Below, one piece after another: positions 7,050 through 14,644 of a DNA stretch of 22,495 bases. The DNA lies in the NCBI GenBank assembly GCA_016293265.1, contig JAEDEN010000028.1, forward strand, positions 1 through 22,495, read 5' to 3'. The translations under genes were made by a program, and so were the position numbers. This stretch comes from Oscillospiraceae bacterium (GTDB lineage: Bacteria; Bacillota; Clostridia; Oscillospirales; Oscillospiraceae). Under the pieces are notes generated by a model that saw only the letters and a program-made list of their open reading frames with translations, was not told the origin of the DNA and made no database searches. Positions within the stretch are counted from its first letter, which is position 1, and the number at the start of each line of letters is the position of its first letter.

Positions 7050-7970
7050 ATGCGGAGGCTGCTGTTGCTGGAGGATGATGGGGCGCTGGGACGGGGGATC
7101 TGCCTGGCGCTGAAAAGCGGAGATGTGGATATAACGCTGTGCAATACGCTGGCGCTGGGACGGAAGGCCCTGGCCCGGGACGCCTTTGACCTGCTGATTC
7201 TGGATATCAACCTGCCGGACGGCAGCGGTCTGGACTTTCTGCGGGAATTCCGCCTTTCCGGCAGCGCGATTCCCGTCATCCTGCTGACCGCCAACGACAT
7301 GGAAACGGACATCGTGAACGGCCTGGAATCCGGGGCCGACGACTACATCACCAAGCCCTTCTCCCTGGCGGTGCTGCGGGCGCGGGTGAATGCCCAGCTG
7401 CGGCGAAATGCCGCAGCCCCATCAGGCGCGTTGGAGATGGACGGCTTTTCCTTTGACTTTGACCGGATGGAGTTTCTTGCCCGGCTCAGCGCTTCGCCGA
7501 GTTCTCCCCTGCGCTATGAGAGCAAGGCCACCCACCGGGCCCACTTCCGGGAATTCCAGATGACCTTTGCCATTCTGGGCGGACTGCTGTGCGCCATCAT
7601 CGGCATTGTGGGAATCCTCAATTTCTTCAACGCCGTGATGACCTCCATATTGTCCCGGCGGCGGGAATTCGCCGTGCTGCAGGCAGTGGGACAGACCCAG
7701 CGGCAGCTCAAAGCCATGCTGGTATGGGAGGGCCTGCTGTATACGCTGGGGTCCGGGCTGATATCCGGGCTGCTGTCCGCCGCCGTCAACCCGCTGGCAG
7801 GGAGGCTTCTGGAAAACGCCTATTGGTTCTACAGCTACCGCTACACGATCACCCCCGTGCTGCTGATCGTCCCCGTGTTCGCCCTGCTGGGCTATGCCAT
7901 TCCTGCCGTTATATATCGTCAGGCAGCAAAGCAAAGCGTGGTGGAACGGCTCCGGGAGGCAGATTCATAA
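7050..7970 (+). CDS. Chimeric response regulator / ABC permease remnant
   Basis: One open frame of 306 aa made of two unrelated parts. Residues 1-118 are an OmpR-type receiver domain (acidic pocket Glu8/Asp9/Asp10, phosphoacceptor Asp52 in LILDINLPDGSG, Thr80, Lys102 in TKPFS). The winged-helix output domain begins (residues 128-140) but is cut at about 142-150. From about 150 the sequence is the C-terminal end of an FtsX/MacB-type ABC permease: FRGF-like region, then hydrophobic helices at about 171-195, 225-247 and 268-290, with the RRREFAVLQAVGQTQRQL cytoplasmic segment between. This matches the ends of a regulator-kinase-ATPase-permease operon with the middle missing. It has a good ribosome site (GAGGAGGGG). 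It lacks a DNA-binding domain and a full permease, so it is probably non-functional; assembly error is an alternative. Confidence 0.8.
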   Translation: MRRLLLLEDDGALGRGICLALKSGDVDITLCNTLALGRKALARDAFDLLILDINLPDGSGLDFLREFRLSGSAIPVILLTANDMETDIVNGLESGADDYITKPFSLAVLRARVNAQLRRNAAAPSGALEMDGFSFDFDRMEFLARLSASPSSPLRYESKATHRAHFREFQMTFAILGGLLCAIIGIVGILNFFNAVMTSILSRRREFAVLQAVGQTQRQLKAMLVWEGLLYTLGSGLISGLLSAAVNPLAGRLLENAYWFYSYRYTITPVLLIVPVFALLGYAIPAVIYRQAAKQSVVERLREADS

Positions 7971-8015
7971 ACTGTGCCCCACAATCCCCCTGTGGGAAGC
8001 CGTCAACACCACATG

Positions 8016-8059
8016 AAAAGCCCCGCATCTCCGCCGTATCTGGCAGAAATGCGGGGCTT
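8016..8059 (-). terminator. Hairpin terminator at the end of the ncRNA candidate
   Basis: An 11-bp perfect stem (8018-8028 with 8049-8059, AAGCCCCGCAT and ATGCGGGGCTT) with a 20-nt apical part that can pair further. On the minus strand it is followed by TTTT within the arm and tail. It may also end transcription of the convergent chimeric gene. Confidence 0.65.
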
Positions 8060-8380
8060 GACCCACATTTTTTCTGTTCCAGGTCAAAACGCAGGGGCCA
8101 CTCCATTGGGAGCTTACCGGGCCGTGCGGCGCAGGAAGGTCATGATCTGCACCCGGATGCAACTGGTACTGGGGCAAAGATTCTACCCTCCGTCATACAC
8201 AACCCACCGGCCCATTGAATGGCCCGGCAGCCACAGGCGCCGGTGTCGGGCTTGCCGGGCCTGGCGGCGGAGGTATTCACAACGGTCGGGGTGCAGCCGC
8301 TCCGAACCGCAACGGCAGAAGGGCCCGGATTGCCAGCCGGCGTATGGCCGCTTAGTCCGGCGGTCACGCCAATCCTCCGC
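8016..8380 (-). ncRNA. Candidate structured noncoding RNA (class not assigned)
   Basis: The gap between the chimeric gene and the EamA gene has no credible protein but many nested inverted repeats. On the minus strand GGATTG (8370-8375) pairs with CAATCC (8327-8332), enclosing GCGT/ACGC (8366-8369 with 8340-8343) and CCGC/GCGG (8360-8363 with 8348-8351) with an 8-nt loop. A further near-palindrome at 8207-8227 pairs 9 of 10 bp, and TTGACC/GGTCAA pair at 8058-8063/8082-8087. The region ends in a T-tailed hairpin on the minus strand. The size and context would suit one of the large Firmicute ncRNAs such as the raiA motif, but I cannot confirm a class or the 5' end. It begins just after the EamA stop codon and may be processed from that transcript. 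Confidence 0.45.
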
Positions 8381-8398
8381 GGCAGCCAGCCCTTTTCC

Positions 8399-9313
8399 CT
8401 ATGAACGCTGTGCTCCGCCATCCTCACCATGGCCCCCTGAGAGCAAGGTCTCCGCGGCAACGCCAGCCAGGATCAGCAGGGCGCCTGTCATTTCAATGGA
8501 CGTCAGTTTTTCTCCAAGCAAGAAATAAGAAAACAGTGCGGTCATAACAGAACAGCAGCACATCAAAAGGGAGACAGTTTTGGCCGAAATCATGCGGACC
8601 GCCGTGTTTTGCAGCATATAACCTCCCAAGGTACAGCCGAAGGCCAGATACAGGACAGATAGCCAGACAGACGGAACAGCCCCTTCCATACGGAGTCCCT
8701 GGCGCGACACCAAGGCGCACAAAATGGAAAACACAGCCGAAACCGCCGTCTGGAACATCGTCATGACAAGAGGATCAACCCATTTCATGGAACGCTTCAG
8801 GGCTATCACTCCCCCCGCGGAAAGCGCTGCACAGCCAAGGGCAAGCAGCTCTCCCAGGCCGAACCCCGTCATGCTGCCGTAGCCGCAAAGCAGATATAAT
8901 CCCACCACTGTGACCATGAGCGCAAGGAGTTCCTTCTTCGTGATCCGCCTTTTTTCGATGAAGAAAGAAAGTACCGGTGTGATCGCCACGGACATGGAGC
9001 GCAAAAAGCCCACGGAAGTTGCCTGGGTGTAGGTAAGGGCAAGGTTGCTGAACAGGTGGGCGCCTGCCACGCAGGAGCAGGGGATGACCAGGTATCTGAG
9101 GCGGCAATTCCTGATTCCACGGATCAGTTTCTTTCCAAAAATGGCCCACATGGCTGCCAGGGCCAAACAATATCGAAAAGAAAGCAGGGAGTAGACCTTT
9201 ACATGGGTATAGGCCATCTTGGAAAGGGGATCTCCCAGTCCGTACAGGGTGCATTGCAAAAGAATCAGCCCGCAGGCAAATACCGACGTGTGAATTTGAT
9301 GATCTCGTTTCAT
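8399..9313 (-). CDS. EamA/DMT family transporter
   Basis: A 304-aa integral membrane protein of the drug/metabolite transporter superfamily, whose members export amino acids, nucleosides or other metabolites. The length and about ten hydrophobic helices in two EamA repeats fit: repeat 1 from about residue 12 (including GDPLSKMAY, LLSFRYCLALAAMWAIF and ATSVGFLRSMSVAITPVLSFF) and repeat 2 from about 155 (GELLALGCAALSAGGVIALKR, then TVSLLMCCCSVMTALFSYFLLGEKLTSIEMTGALLILAGV). The ending GEKLT...GALLILAGV is the classic EamA signature. AAGGGG is 8 nt before the ATG. It follows the TRAP operon terminator by about 100 bp on the same strand, so it is probably a separate unit or expressed by read-through. 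Substrate unknown. Confidence 0.88.
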   Translation of the reverse strand: MKRDHQIHTSVFACGLILLQCTLYGLGDPLSKMAYTHVKVYSLLSFRYCLALAAMWAIFGKKLIRGIRNCRLRYLVIPCSCVAGAHLFSNLALTYTQATSVGFLRSMSVAITPVLSFFIEKRRITKKELLALMVTVVGLYLLCGYGSMTGFGLGELLALGCAALSAGGVIALKRSMKWVDPLVMTMFQTAVSAVFSILCALVSRQGLRMEGAVPSVWLSVLYLAFGCTLGGYMLQNTAVRMISAKTVSLLMCCCSVMTALFSYFLLGEKLTSIEMTGALLILAGVAAETLLSGGHGEDGGAQRS

Positions 9314-9413
9314 ATTCTGACCCCTTCGAAGGAATTACAACCTCTGGCGGAGATTTTCTTTGCACCGGCGCGGCGGAAAAATATGCGCCGAATGTCACGG
9401 AAGCGTTCTATCG

Positions 9414-9446
9414 AAGAAGAGCGGCAGATCCTCTGCCGCTCTTCTT
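9414..9446 (-). terminator. Terminator of the TRAP transporter operon
   Basis: Perfect 15-bp stem (9414-9428 with 9432-9446, AAGAAGAGCGG and CCGCTCTTCTT) with a 3-nt loop, 17 bp after the dctM stop. The stem base is T-rich on the minus strand although no long T run follows. Confidence 0.75.
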
Positions 9447-9462
9447 GTTGCTTTGACCAGGA

Positions 9463-10761
9463 TTATGCACCAAATACCAGGTTCGGCAGGAATGTGACGA
9501 TCTCGGGGAACAGGGTGAAAAGGATGCAGAGGACAACCATTGCCGGCAGATACCGGATTGCTTCCTTTGTAACCACGCTCACAGGGAGTTTTGCAACGCC
9601 GGCAACAACGAACAGGCAGATGCCGAAAGGCGGAGTGATGATACCGATCATCAGGCCAAACACCATCAGCACGCCGAAGTAGACCATGTCCACACCGAAG
9701 CTGCGCATAATGGGCATCATAACGGGGGCACAAATCAACACGCCGGAGCTGGTATCGATAAAGCAGCCGAGGATCAGGAAGATCACAACGCAGAGGCCAA
9801 CGATCAACCGGGTATCCAGAACGCCGATATAGGCTCCGATCAGGCGGTTCACCATGGTGGAAAGGCCCTCAAACGTAAGGATCCAGGTAAAGACGCTGGC
9901 GGAGGTCATGATGATGAAAAGGGGACCGCAGCCGGTGGCCGTGGCCTTCAGGGTTTTCCACAGGTTCTTGACCGTGACCTTTTTGTAGCAGATCCCCAGG
10001 AACAGGGCATACCACACAGCAAGCACAGCAGCCTCGGTGGAGGTGCAGATGCCGGCAATAATGGAGCCCATAATAATCACGAAGGTAAACAGGGAAGGCA
10101 CCGCCCGCAGGAAGCTCTTCCAAATGACCCTTCCGGGGACAACGGTAGAGGGCCACTTTTTTCCATCTTCGGAAAAATGGGCGCGGAACCAGACGTTCAG
10201 GCACAGCATACCGCAAATGCAGATACCGGGAAGAACGCCCGCCACAAACATCTTTGCAACGGAGATATTGCCCAGTGTGCCCACCATGACCATCGCCGCG
10301 CTGGGCGGGATGATCGGGCCGATAATACTGGAGGCAGCCGTGATGCCCGCTGCGAAGCCGGGGTCATAACCGGCGCGCTTCATCATGTTCATCTCCACGA
10401 CACCCAGGCCGCCCGCATCAGCGATGGCAGATCCGGACATGGAGGGAAACATGGCGGAGGTAACGGCATTGGCGTACGCCATGCCGCCGCGGAAGCGGCC
10501 CAGCAGGGCTGTGCAGAAAGTGAACAGCCGGTCGGTGATGCCGCAGGTATCCATCAGGCGGCCCACCAGCATAAATCCGGGAAGGCAAAGCAGGGTAAAG
10601 GAGTTCAGATACCCCAGCATATTGGTTGCCACCATGGTGGAATTCACTCCGGAATAGGCCAGCCAGAACACGGCGGGAAGGCCCAGCGCGTACATGACAG
10701 GGAAGCCGGCGAACAGGAAAATAAAGAATAGAACGAGAATCAGAATCATTCCAGTACTCAT
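9463..10761 (-). CDS. dctM: TRAP transporter large permease subunit (DctM)
   Basis: The 432-aa membrane protein forms the transport channel of a tripartite ATP-independent periplasmic (TRAP) transporter, driving solute uptake with a sodium or proton gradient. The sequence has the family's signatures: ILFFIFLFAGFPVMYALGLPAV at the start, NSFTLLCLPGFMLVGRLM, GGMAYANAVTSAMFPSMSGSAIADAGGLG, PGFAAGITAASSIIGPIIPPSAAMVM, and the late PFGICLFVVAGVAKLPV. About 12-13 helices; length is typical. Its ATG overlaps the dctQ stop by 4 bp (ATGA), which means translational coupling. Last gene of the operon before a terminator. The organic acid carried is not predictable from this subunit. Confidence 0.95.
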   Translation of the reverse strand: MSTGMILILVLFFIFLFAGFPVMYALGLPAVFWLAYSGVNSTMVATNMLGYLNSFTLLCLPGFMLVGRLMDTCGITDRLFTFCTALLGRFRGGMAYANAVTSAMFPSMSGSAIADAGGLGVVEMNMMKRAGYDPGFAAGITAASSIIGPIIPPSAAMVMVGTLGNISVAKMFVAGVLPGICICGMLCLNVWFRAHFSEDGKKWPSTVVPGRVIWKSFLRAVPSLFTFVIIMGSIIAGICTSTEAAVLAVWYALFLGICYKKVTVKNLWKTLKATATGCGPLFIIMTSASVFTWILTFEGLSTMVNRLIGAYIGVLDTRLIVGLCVVIFLILGCFIDTSSGVLICAPVMMPIMRSFGVDMVYFGVLMVFGLMIGIITPPFGICLFVVAGVAKLPVSVVTKEAIRYLPAMVVLCILFTLFPEIVTFLPNLVFGA

Positions 10762-11366
10762 TGTTCTTTACCCTCCACTTCGTCCATAAATTCATCCACA
10801 CTGGCAAGAGCCTCGGCACGGCGCCGCTCTTCCTCGGCAGCGTTCTCGATCTCCCGCTTCTCCTGGCGCTCGGCCCAGCAGTTATAGCCGGGCACCAACT
10901 CATTCCAGAAGTCCAGAAGGATGGCAAAGATCATATAGAAGGACATACCGATCATGGGGATATAATAGATTTTTCTGGAGATTTCCAGCGCGGGCGTGAT
11001 AATGCGGATGGTGGGGAACAGCTTCAGCATGGCGTGCGTAATCGTGACCAGAAAAACCAGTTCCAATACACGGACGATCCACGCCTGAATCTTTTTTCCG
11101 ACGCCCTTTAATTTCTGGCTCAGGAAATCAGCCACCACATGGGACTTGCTGACCGTAGCCAGGCCGGCGGTGAGATACGCCAGCCAGACCAGCATGATGC
11201 AGCAGACCTCCTCTGTCCAGGACAGGGAGCTGTTGAAAACATACCGGGAGATGATGCCGACCGTAGTGACGATCATGGTGACGCCGAGAACCACCGCTGC
11301 GATGGTCTCAATCACGTCGTAGCTGTACATTTGAAAAAGGTTCAGCGCTTTTAAAATTTTTTTCAT
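10758..11366 (-). CDS. dctQ: TRAP transporter small permease subunit (DctQ)
   Basis: The 202-aa small membrane subunit pairs with DctM in the TRAP complex. Four hydrophobic helices are visible; the first is around TIAAVVLGVTMIVTTVGIISRYVF and is followed by the family motif SLSWTEEVCCIMLVWLAYLTAGLA. The C-terminal 45 residues are a charged, probably helical tail (Glu/Arg-rich) longer than in many DctQ proteins. The frame opens with a TTG at 11384, but that codon overlaps the ribosome site GGAGGG; the ATG at 11366, 10 nt downstream of that site and starting MKKILKALN, is preferred. It overlaps dctM by 4 bp and is separated from dctP by 121 bp with a hairpin. Confidence 0.9.
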   Translation of the reverse strand: MKKILKALNLFQMYSYDVIETIAAVVLGVTMIVTTVGIISRYVFNSSLSWTEEVCCIMLVWLAYLTAGLATVSKSHVVADFLSQKLKGVGKKIQAWIVRVLELVFLVTITHAMLKLFPTIRIITPALEISRKIYYIPMIGMSFYMIFAILLDFWNELVPGYNCWAERQEKREIENAAEEERRRAEALASVDEFMDEVEGKEQ

Positions 11367-11409
11367 GCGGTTTGTGCCCTCCAATTGTCCGAAAAGAAGG
11401 CTGCGGTGT

Positions 11410-11435
11410 CCGGCGGCAGCAGACGCTGCCGCCGG
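11410..11435. terminator. Intercistronic hairpin between dctP and dctQ
   Basis: Perfect 11-bp GC-rich stem (CCGGCGGCAGC with GCTGCCGCCGG) and a 4-nt loop, with no T run on either side. It is more likely an mRNA-stabilising or attenuating structure that raises dctP output over dctQM than a full terminator (inference from the position). Confidence 0.6.
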
Positions 11436-11487
11436 GCAAGGCAGACAGGTGTTACTTCAGGACAGTTTCACGGATGCCGAAACTATC

Positions 11488-12591
11488 TTACTTACCGGCG
11501 CGGGACGCCTCCACGATAGCCAACACCTGGTCGAACAGGCCAGCTTCCCAAACGCCGTCCGCTTCCTGCTGATAGGCGTGAGCAAAAGTGACCTCGGCCC
11601 ACTTCTCCGCTTCCTCCTCGGAAAGCGTAATGGTCTGAACGCCCTTGGACTCCCAGTTGGCCTTGTTGTTCTCCAGAGTCTCATAGGTCAGGCCGGAGTA
11701 GTAATCGCCGGCGTCGTTAGCCGCCTGAACGATCAGCTCGCGCTGGGCGTCGGTCAGCTTGCTCTCATAGAGGTCATTGTTCATGTAGACGTACATATCA
11801 TCGGCGCCAGCGTTCAGTTCGAGGACATAGTTGGCGGGCTCATAGAAGCCCATCGTCCAGATGGCGTCCTCCGTGCACCAAACGGCGTCGATCACGCTCT
11901 GCTGCAGGGAGATCAGGGTCTCGCTGTAAGCGACAGGGGTCGCGTTAAAGCCAAGGGAGTTGAACATGGCAGTGGTAGAGGCAACAGGGGGAACGCGGAG
12001 CTTGACGCCGGCGCAGTCCTCCAGCGTCTCGATCTTATTCTTGGAGGCGATGGCGGTGCCGTTCCGGAACCAGTTGTTGGCCACGACCTTGATGTTGGTC
12101 TCCTCCGTGAACTTGTCGGCCCAAGCCGCATACACATCACTGTTCAGAACGGCGGCCAGTTCATCACGGTTGCGCGTGCAGAACAAAACGGACATGGCGC
12201 CGGTATTGATGCCGAAGGAGCCCATCAGGTTGGCTTCCAGGAAGAGGTCGATGGAACCCTGAGACAGCATTTCCATCTGATCCAACTGGGCACCCAGCTG
12301 GGAAGCGGGGAAGAGGTCAATGGTGATGACTCCGCCGGAACGTTCCTTCACCAGGTCGCAGAAATACTGGGCGGCTTGGGTGGAGATATCATCAGTGGCG
12401 CCGGTAGAGCCCATCTGAAGGTGCAGCTCGGGACCATAATCTACCGTCTGGGCACCGCTGGAAGCGGCGGCGGGCTGAGAAGTACTGGGAGCGGCGGGCG
12501 TGTCCTTGGAACCGCAGCCGACCAACGTGGAGAACGCCAGGATCATGACCATAGCAAGACAAATGGATTTCTTGATGTGATTCTTTTTCAT
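11488..12591 (-). CDS. dctP: TRAP transporter substrate-binding lipoprotein (DctP)
   Basis: The 367-aa extracytoplasmic solute receptor of the TRAP system. A lipoprotein signal ends at LVGC (lipobox), then a Ser/Ala/Pro-rich linker leads to the mature domain. DctP-family features follow: QYFCDLVKERSGGVITIDLFPASQLG, LEDCAGVKLRVPPVASTTAMFNSLGFNATPV with the conserved carboxylate-binding Arg of KLRVP, and YSETLISLQQSVIDAVWCTE. AAAGGAGG lies 6 nt before the ATG at 12591, which decides the start; the frame is open for ten more codons upstream. It follows the MFS gene by 76 bp. Family members bind C4-dicarboxylates, sialic acid, keto acids or aromatic acids; which one is bound here cannot be told. 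Confidence 0.93.
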   Translation of the reverse strand: MKKNHIKKSICLAMVMILAFSTLVGCGSKDTPAAPSTSQPAAASSGAQTVDYGPELHLQMGSTGATDDISTQAAQYFCDLVKERSGGVITIDLFPASQLGAQLDQMEMLSQGSIDLFLEANLMGSFGINTGAMSVLFCTRNRDELAAVLNSDVYAAWADKFTEETNIKVVANNWFRNGTAIASKNKIETLEDCAGVKLRVPPVASTTAMFNSLGFNATPVAYSETLISLQQSVIDAVWCTEDAIWTMGFYEPANYVLELNAGADDMYVYMNNDLYESKLTDAQRELIVQAANDAGDYYSGLTYETLENNKANWESKGVQTITLSEEEAEKWAEVTFAHAYQQEADGVWEAGLFDQVLAIVEASRAGK

Positions 12592-12667
12592 ATTATCCTC
12601 CTTTAATATGTCGTCGCCCATAACTTCCTTGAAGTATTTTTGAAACTTGTGCAGAGCCTATCCAAAA

Positions 12668-13894
12668 TTAATCGTTCGTAATAACAAGTGCGGCGATAAG
12701 CGCAGCCAGGGACACAGGAACAAATAAAAGGAACGATGCATTGTAGCCGATCAACGTGATCAGCTTGCCGAAAATAAGAGAACTGAGTGCAAGACCTCCG
12801 GTCGTTGCCGTAGATACCATGGATACCGCGATGGGTGTGTATTTTTTTGCTTTGCAGAGCTTCGGGATGGCTGCGGTGCAGATAACGATTGCCGCGGCAG
12901 GTATTCCTTGAGCCGCCGTTATGATTGTCAGCGGGAGCTGTCCATCGCAGACCACCACCAGAAACCGAAGTGCCGCCATAATCAGGATTACGACAGCAAA
13001 CACCCGTCTTGCGCCGAATTTTTGACTGATCGGCCCCACCAGCATACAGGCGATCACGCCCACCACCGTACAAGTAAAGGTGATGTTGCCTGCCGTGGTT
13101 TCGCTGAAGCCTTTCACGCTCTTCAGGAAAAGCGCAGAATAGTTCAGGGCGGCTCCGGCGCTGATCATGGTGAACAGTACGCCCACCACAAGGACCCACA
13201 TCTTGGGATCTTTCAGCGGAAAGACCGCAAGCTCTGCCGTGTCGTTTTCCACGCTTTCTTTCTCGCCCGGCTGTTTTGCGGGGGCGAAGCACTTCTCTGT
13301 CCGCATCAAAGTCAGGAGCAGCCAGCACCCCAGAAGTACGGCCACCGGCAGGATAAAAACACTCCAGGCGGCTGTGATGCCGGCGGTCAGGATCATCGTG
13401 GGCAAAAGCAGGAATACAATTCCCTGTCCAACGGTCTGGCCGGCATTTATATATCCGATCCGCATCGCATATTCGCTGGGAGTGTATATTGCCTGCATCA
13501 GACTGGGCGCGCAGACCAGGATTACCGTGTTAACCATACCGAGAAGGAGTTGAGAAACAAGTATTCCCATGTAGGTCGGCACAGCGACTGCCACTTCGAT
13601 TCCAATCAGCTCCAGAACCATTGAAACCGTCAGCGAAAGGCAATATCCCATCCGCATTACCGCAAATCCCACCAGGATTGTCATAAACAGGGAAACAAAG
13701 GTAATGACGGACATCAACACGCCAATCTGACTTTCATCAACAGAGAGGAACTGCATCGTTGAAGATAAAATAGGCTGCAGGCGGTAGATGTTGGTTCCGG
13801 TGATGATGTTGGAAAGCAGAAGCATTGCAAAAAGGAACCTTCTGGGGACTTTGATCCCGGAAAGTTTTTCAATCGAGTTTTTCATAGTCGCCAT
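12668..13894 (-). CDS. MFS transporter
   Basis: A 408-aa membrane protein with about 12 hydrophobic helices and a central charged cytoplasmic loop (around EKCFAPAKQPGEKESVENDTAE, residues about 195-220), the layout of the major facilitator superfamily. The loop between helices 2 and 3 reads GFAVMRMGY, a degenerate form of the usual MFS motif. The C-terminal half has SQKFGARRVFAV, again an MFS loop motif. The ATG at 13894 has AAAGGGGA 6 nt upstream and lies within the end of the preceding gene (26-bp overlap), so the two are co-transcribed and probably coupled. Sharing an operon with a TRAP system suggests import or export of a related metabolite. Substrate unknown. Confidence 0.88.
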   Translation of the reverse strand: MATMKNSIEKLSGIKVPRRFLFAMLLLSNIITGTNIYRLQPILSSTMQFLSVDESQIGVLMSVITFVSLFMTILVGFAVMRMGYCLSLTVSMVLELIGIEVAVAVPTYMGILVSQLLLGMVNTVILVCAPSLMQAIYTPSEYAMRIGYINAGQTVGQGIVFLLLPTMILTAGITAAWSVFILPVAVLLGCWLLLTLMRTEKCFAPAKQPGEKESVENDTAELAVFPLKDPKMWVLVVGVLFTMISAGAALNYSALFLKSVKGFSETTAGNITFTCTVVGVIACMLVGPISQKFGARRVFAVVILIMAALRFLVVVCDGQLPLTIITAAQGIPAAAIVICTAAIPKLCKAKKYTPIAVSMVSTATTGGLALSSLIFGKLITLIGYNASFLLFVPVSLAALIAALVITND

Positions 13895-14546
13895 CCAAAA
13901 TCCCCTTTATCAGATTTTGCCAGGTTTTGTCCGGAAAGGTGGTGTACGCCATCTCCAAATACTGCCGGCAAAGATCCGCGCTGTGCAGATAATGGTACTG
14001 CTTTGCAATCCGAAAATACGCGGTGGCTTTTTGGGAGGGACTTTTGACTTTTCTGGCAGTTTCTTTCAACTCGTCAATATGATTGGCTTTGTGTAAAATG
14101 TAGATGTCCCTTACCTGCCGGGCTTCTGTGGCATATTTTTTATGACGCTTGTACTTCTCAAATGCGGTGCATACACGCTCGGCCAAAGCGGGATCTTTTT
14201 CCTGAACGGCAAAATTCAGGACTTCCGTGTTATACGCTATATAATCCTTTTCCCTCATCGGTTCGGAGGAAAGCTCTTCAATCAATTTCCTCGCATCTTC
14301 CCGTTTTCCACAGCAGACCGCCGCTTTCAGCTGCTTGAGCTTCAATTCATAGGTAACGTAGATTTTCCTCCCTGTTTTTGAGTCAAGCTGTTTGCAGAAG
14401 GCCTCGTAATCGCAATCACCCAAAAAATGTGAGAGCCGGTTATCATAGGCCTGCTTGCGCTGAAACCGGTACATCGAGATGACTGCACCGGAAAAAATAG
14501 CCAGGATTAATATAATGTATCGAAAATTTTGCACGAAGCCGTTCAA
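13869..14546 (-). CDS. Membrane-anchored helical-repeat protein, unknown function
   Basis: A 225-aa protein that I do not recognise. It has one N-terminal hydrophobic helix (about residues 7-27, IILILAIFSGAVISMYRF) followed by Arg/Lys residues, so the rest is probably cytoplasmic. The remainder is helical with TPR-like pairs (for example DARKLIEEL, ALAERVCTAFEKYKRH, and ATAYFRIAKQYHYLHSADLCRQYLEMAY). This is consistent with a scaffold or interaction domain, but the assignment is by eye. The start is TTG at 14546, supported by GGAGG 7 nt upstream and by the lack of an ATG before residue 25. It overlaps the MFS gene by 26 bp. A long hairpin separates it from the upstream FAD enzyme gene. Confidence 0.75.
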   Translation of the reverse strand: MNGFVQNFRYIILILAIFSGAVISMYRFQRKQAYDNRLSHFLGDCDYEAFCKQLDSKTGRKIYVTYELKLKQLKAAVCCGKREDARKLIEELSSEPMREKDYIAYNTEVLNFAVQEKDPALAERVCTAFEKYKRHKKYATEARQVRDIYILHKANHIDELKETARKVKSPSQKATAYFRIAKQYHYLHSADLCRQYLEMAYTTFPDKTWQNLIKGILDGDYEKLD

Positions 14547-14592
14547 TACAGCACCTCCGCTTTGCTCCGCCGGTCATACTCCGCATTTTTGT

Positions 14593-14636
14593 ATAATCCA
14601 TTTTTGCCGGACTAACGCCCGGCAAAAATGGATTAT
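14593..14636. terminator. 18-bp perfect hairpin between the oxidoreductase and transport gene blocks
   Basis: Perfect 18-bp stem (14593-14610 with 14619-14636) with an 8-nt loop. The arms run ATAATCC...GCCGG and CCGGC...GGATTAT. It starts 8 nt after the FAD enzyme stop codon. No T run follows on the minus strand, so it may partly terminate, or protect the upstream message. Confidence 0.65.
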
Positions 14637-14644
14637 TAAGAAAA

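Noticed and set aside
8140..8460. Short frames on both strands of the ncRNA candidate region (8140-8460 minus, 8219-8404 plus)
   Set aside because: Arg/Pro/Gly-rich, no motifs, poor ribosome sites, and they cover inverted repeats. More likely structured RNA than protein.
11365..12606. 413-codon open frame antisense to dctP
   Set aside because: dctP with lipobox and DctP signature is the real gene; this frame has no start context.
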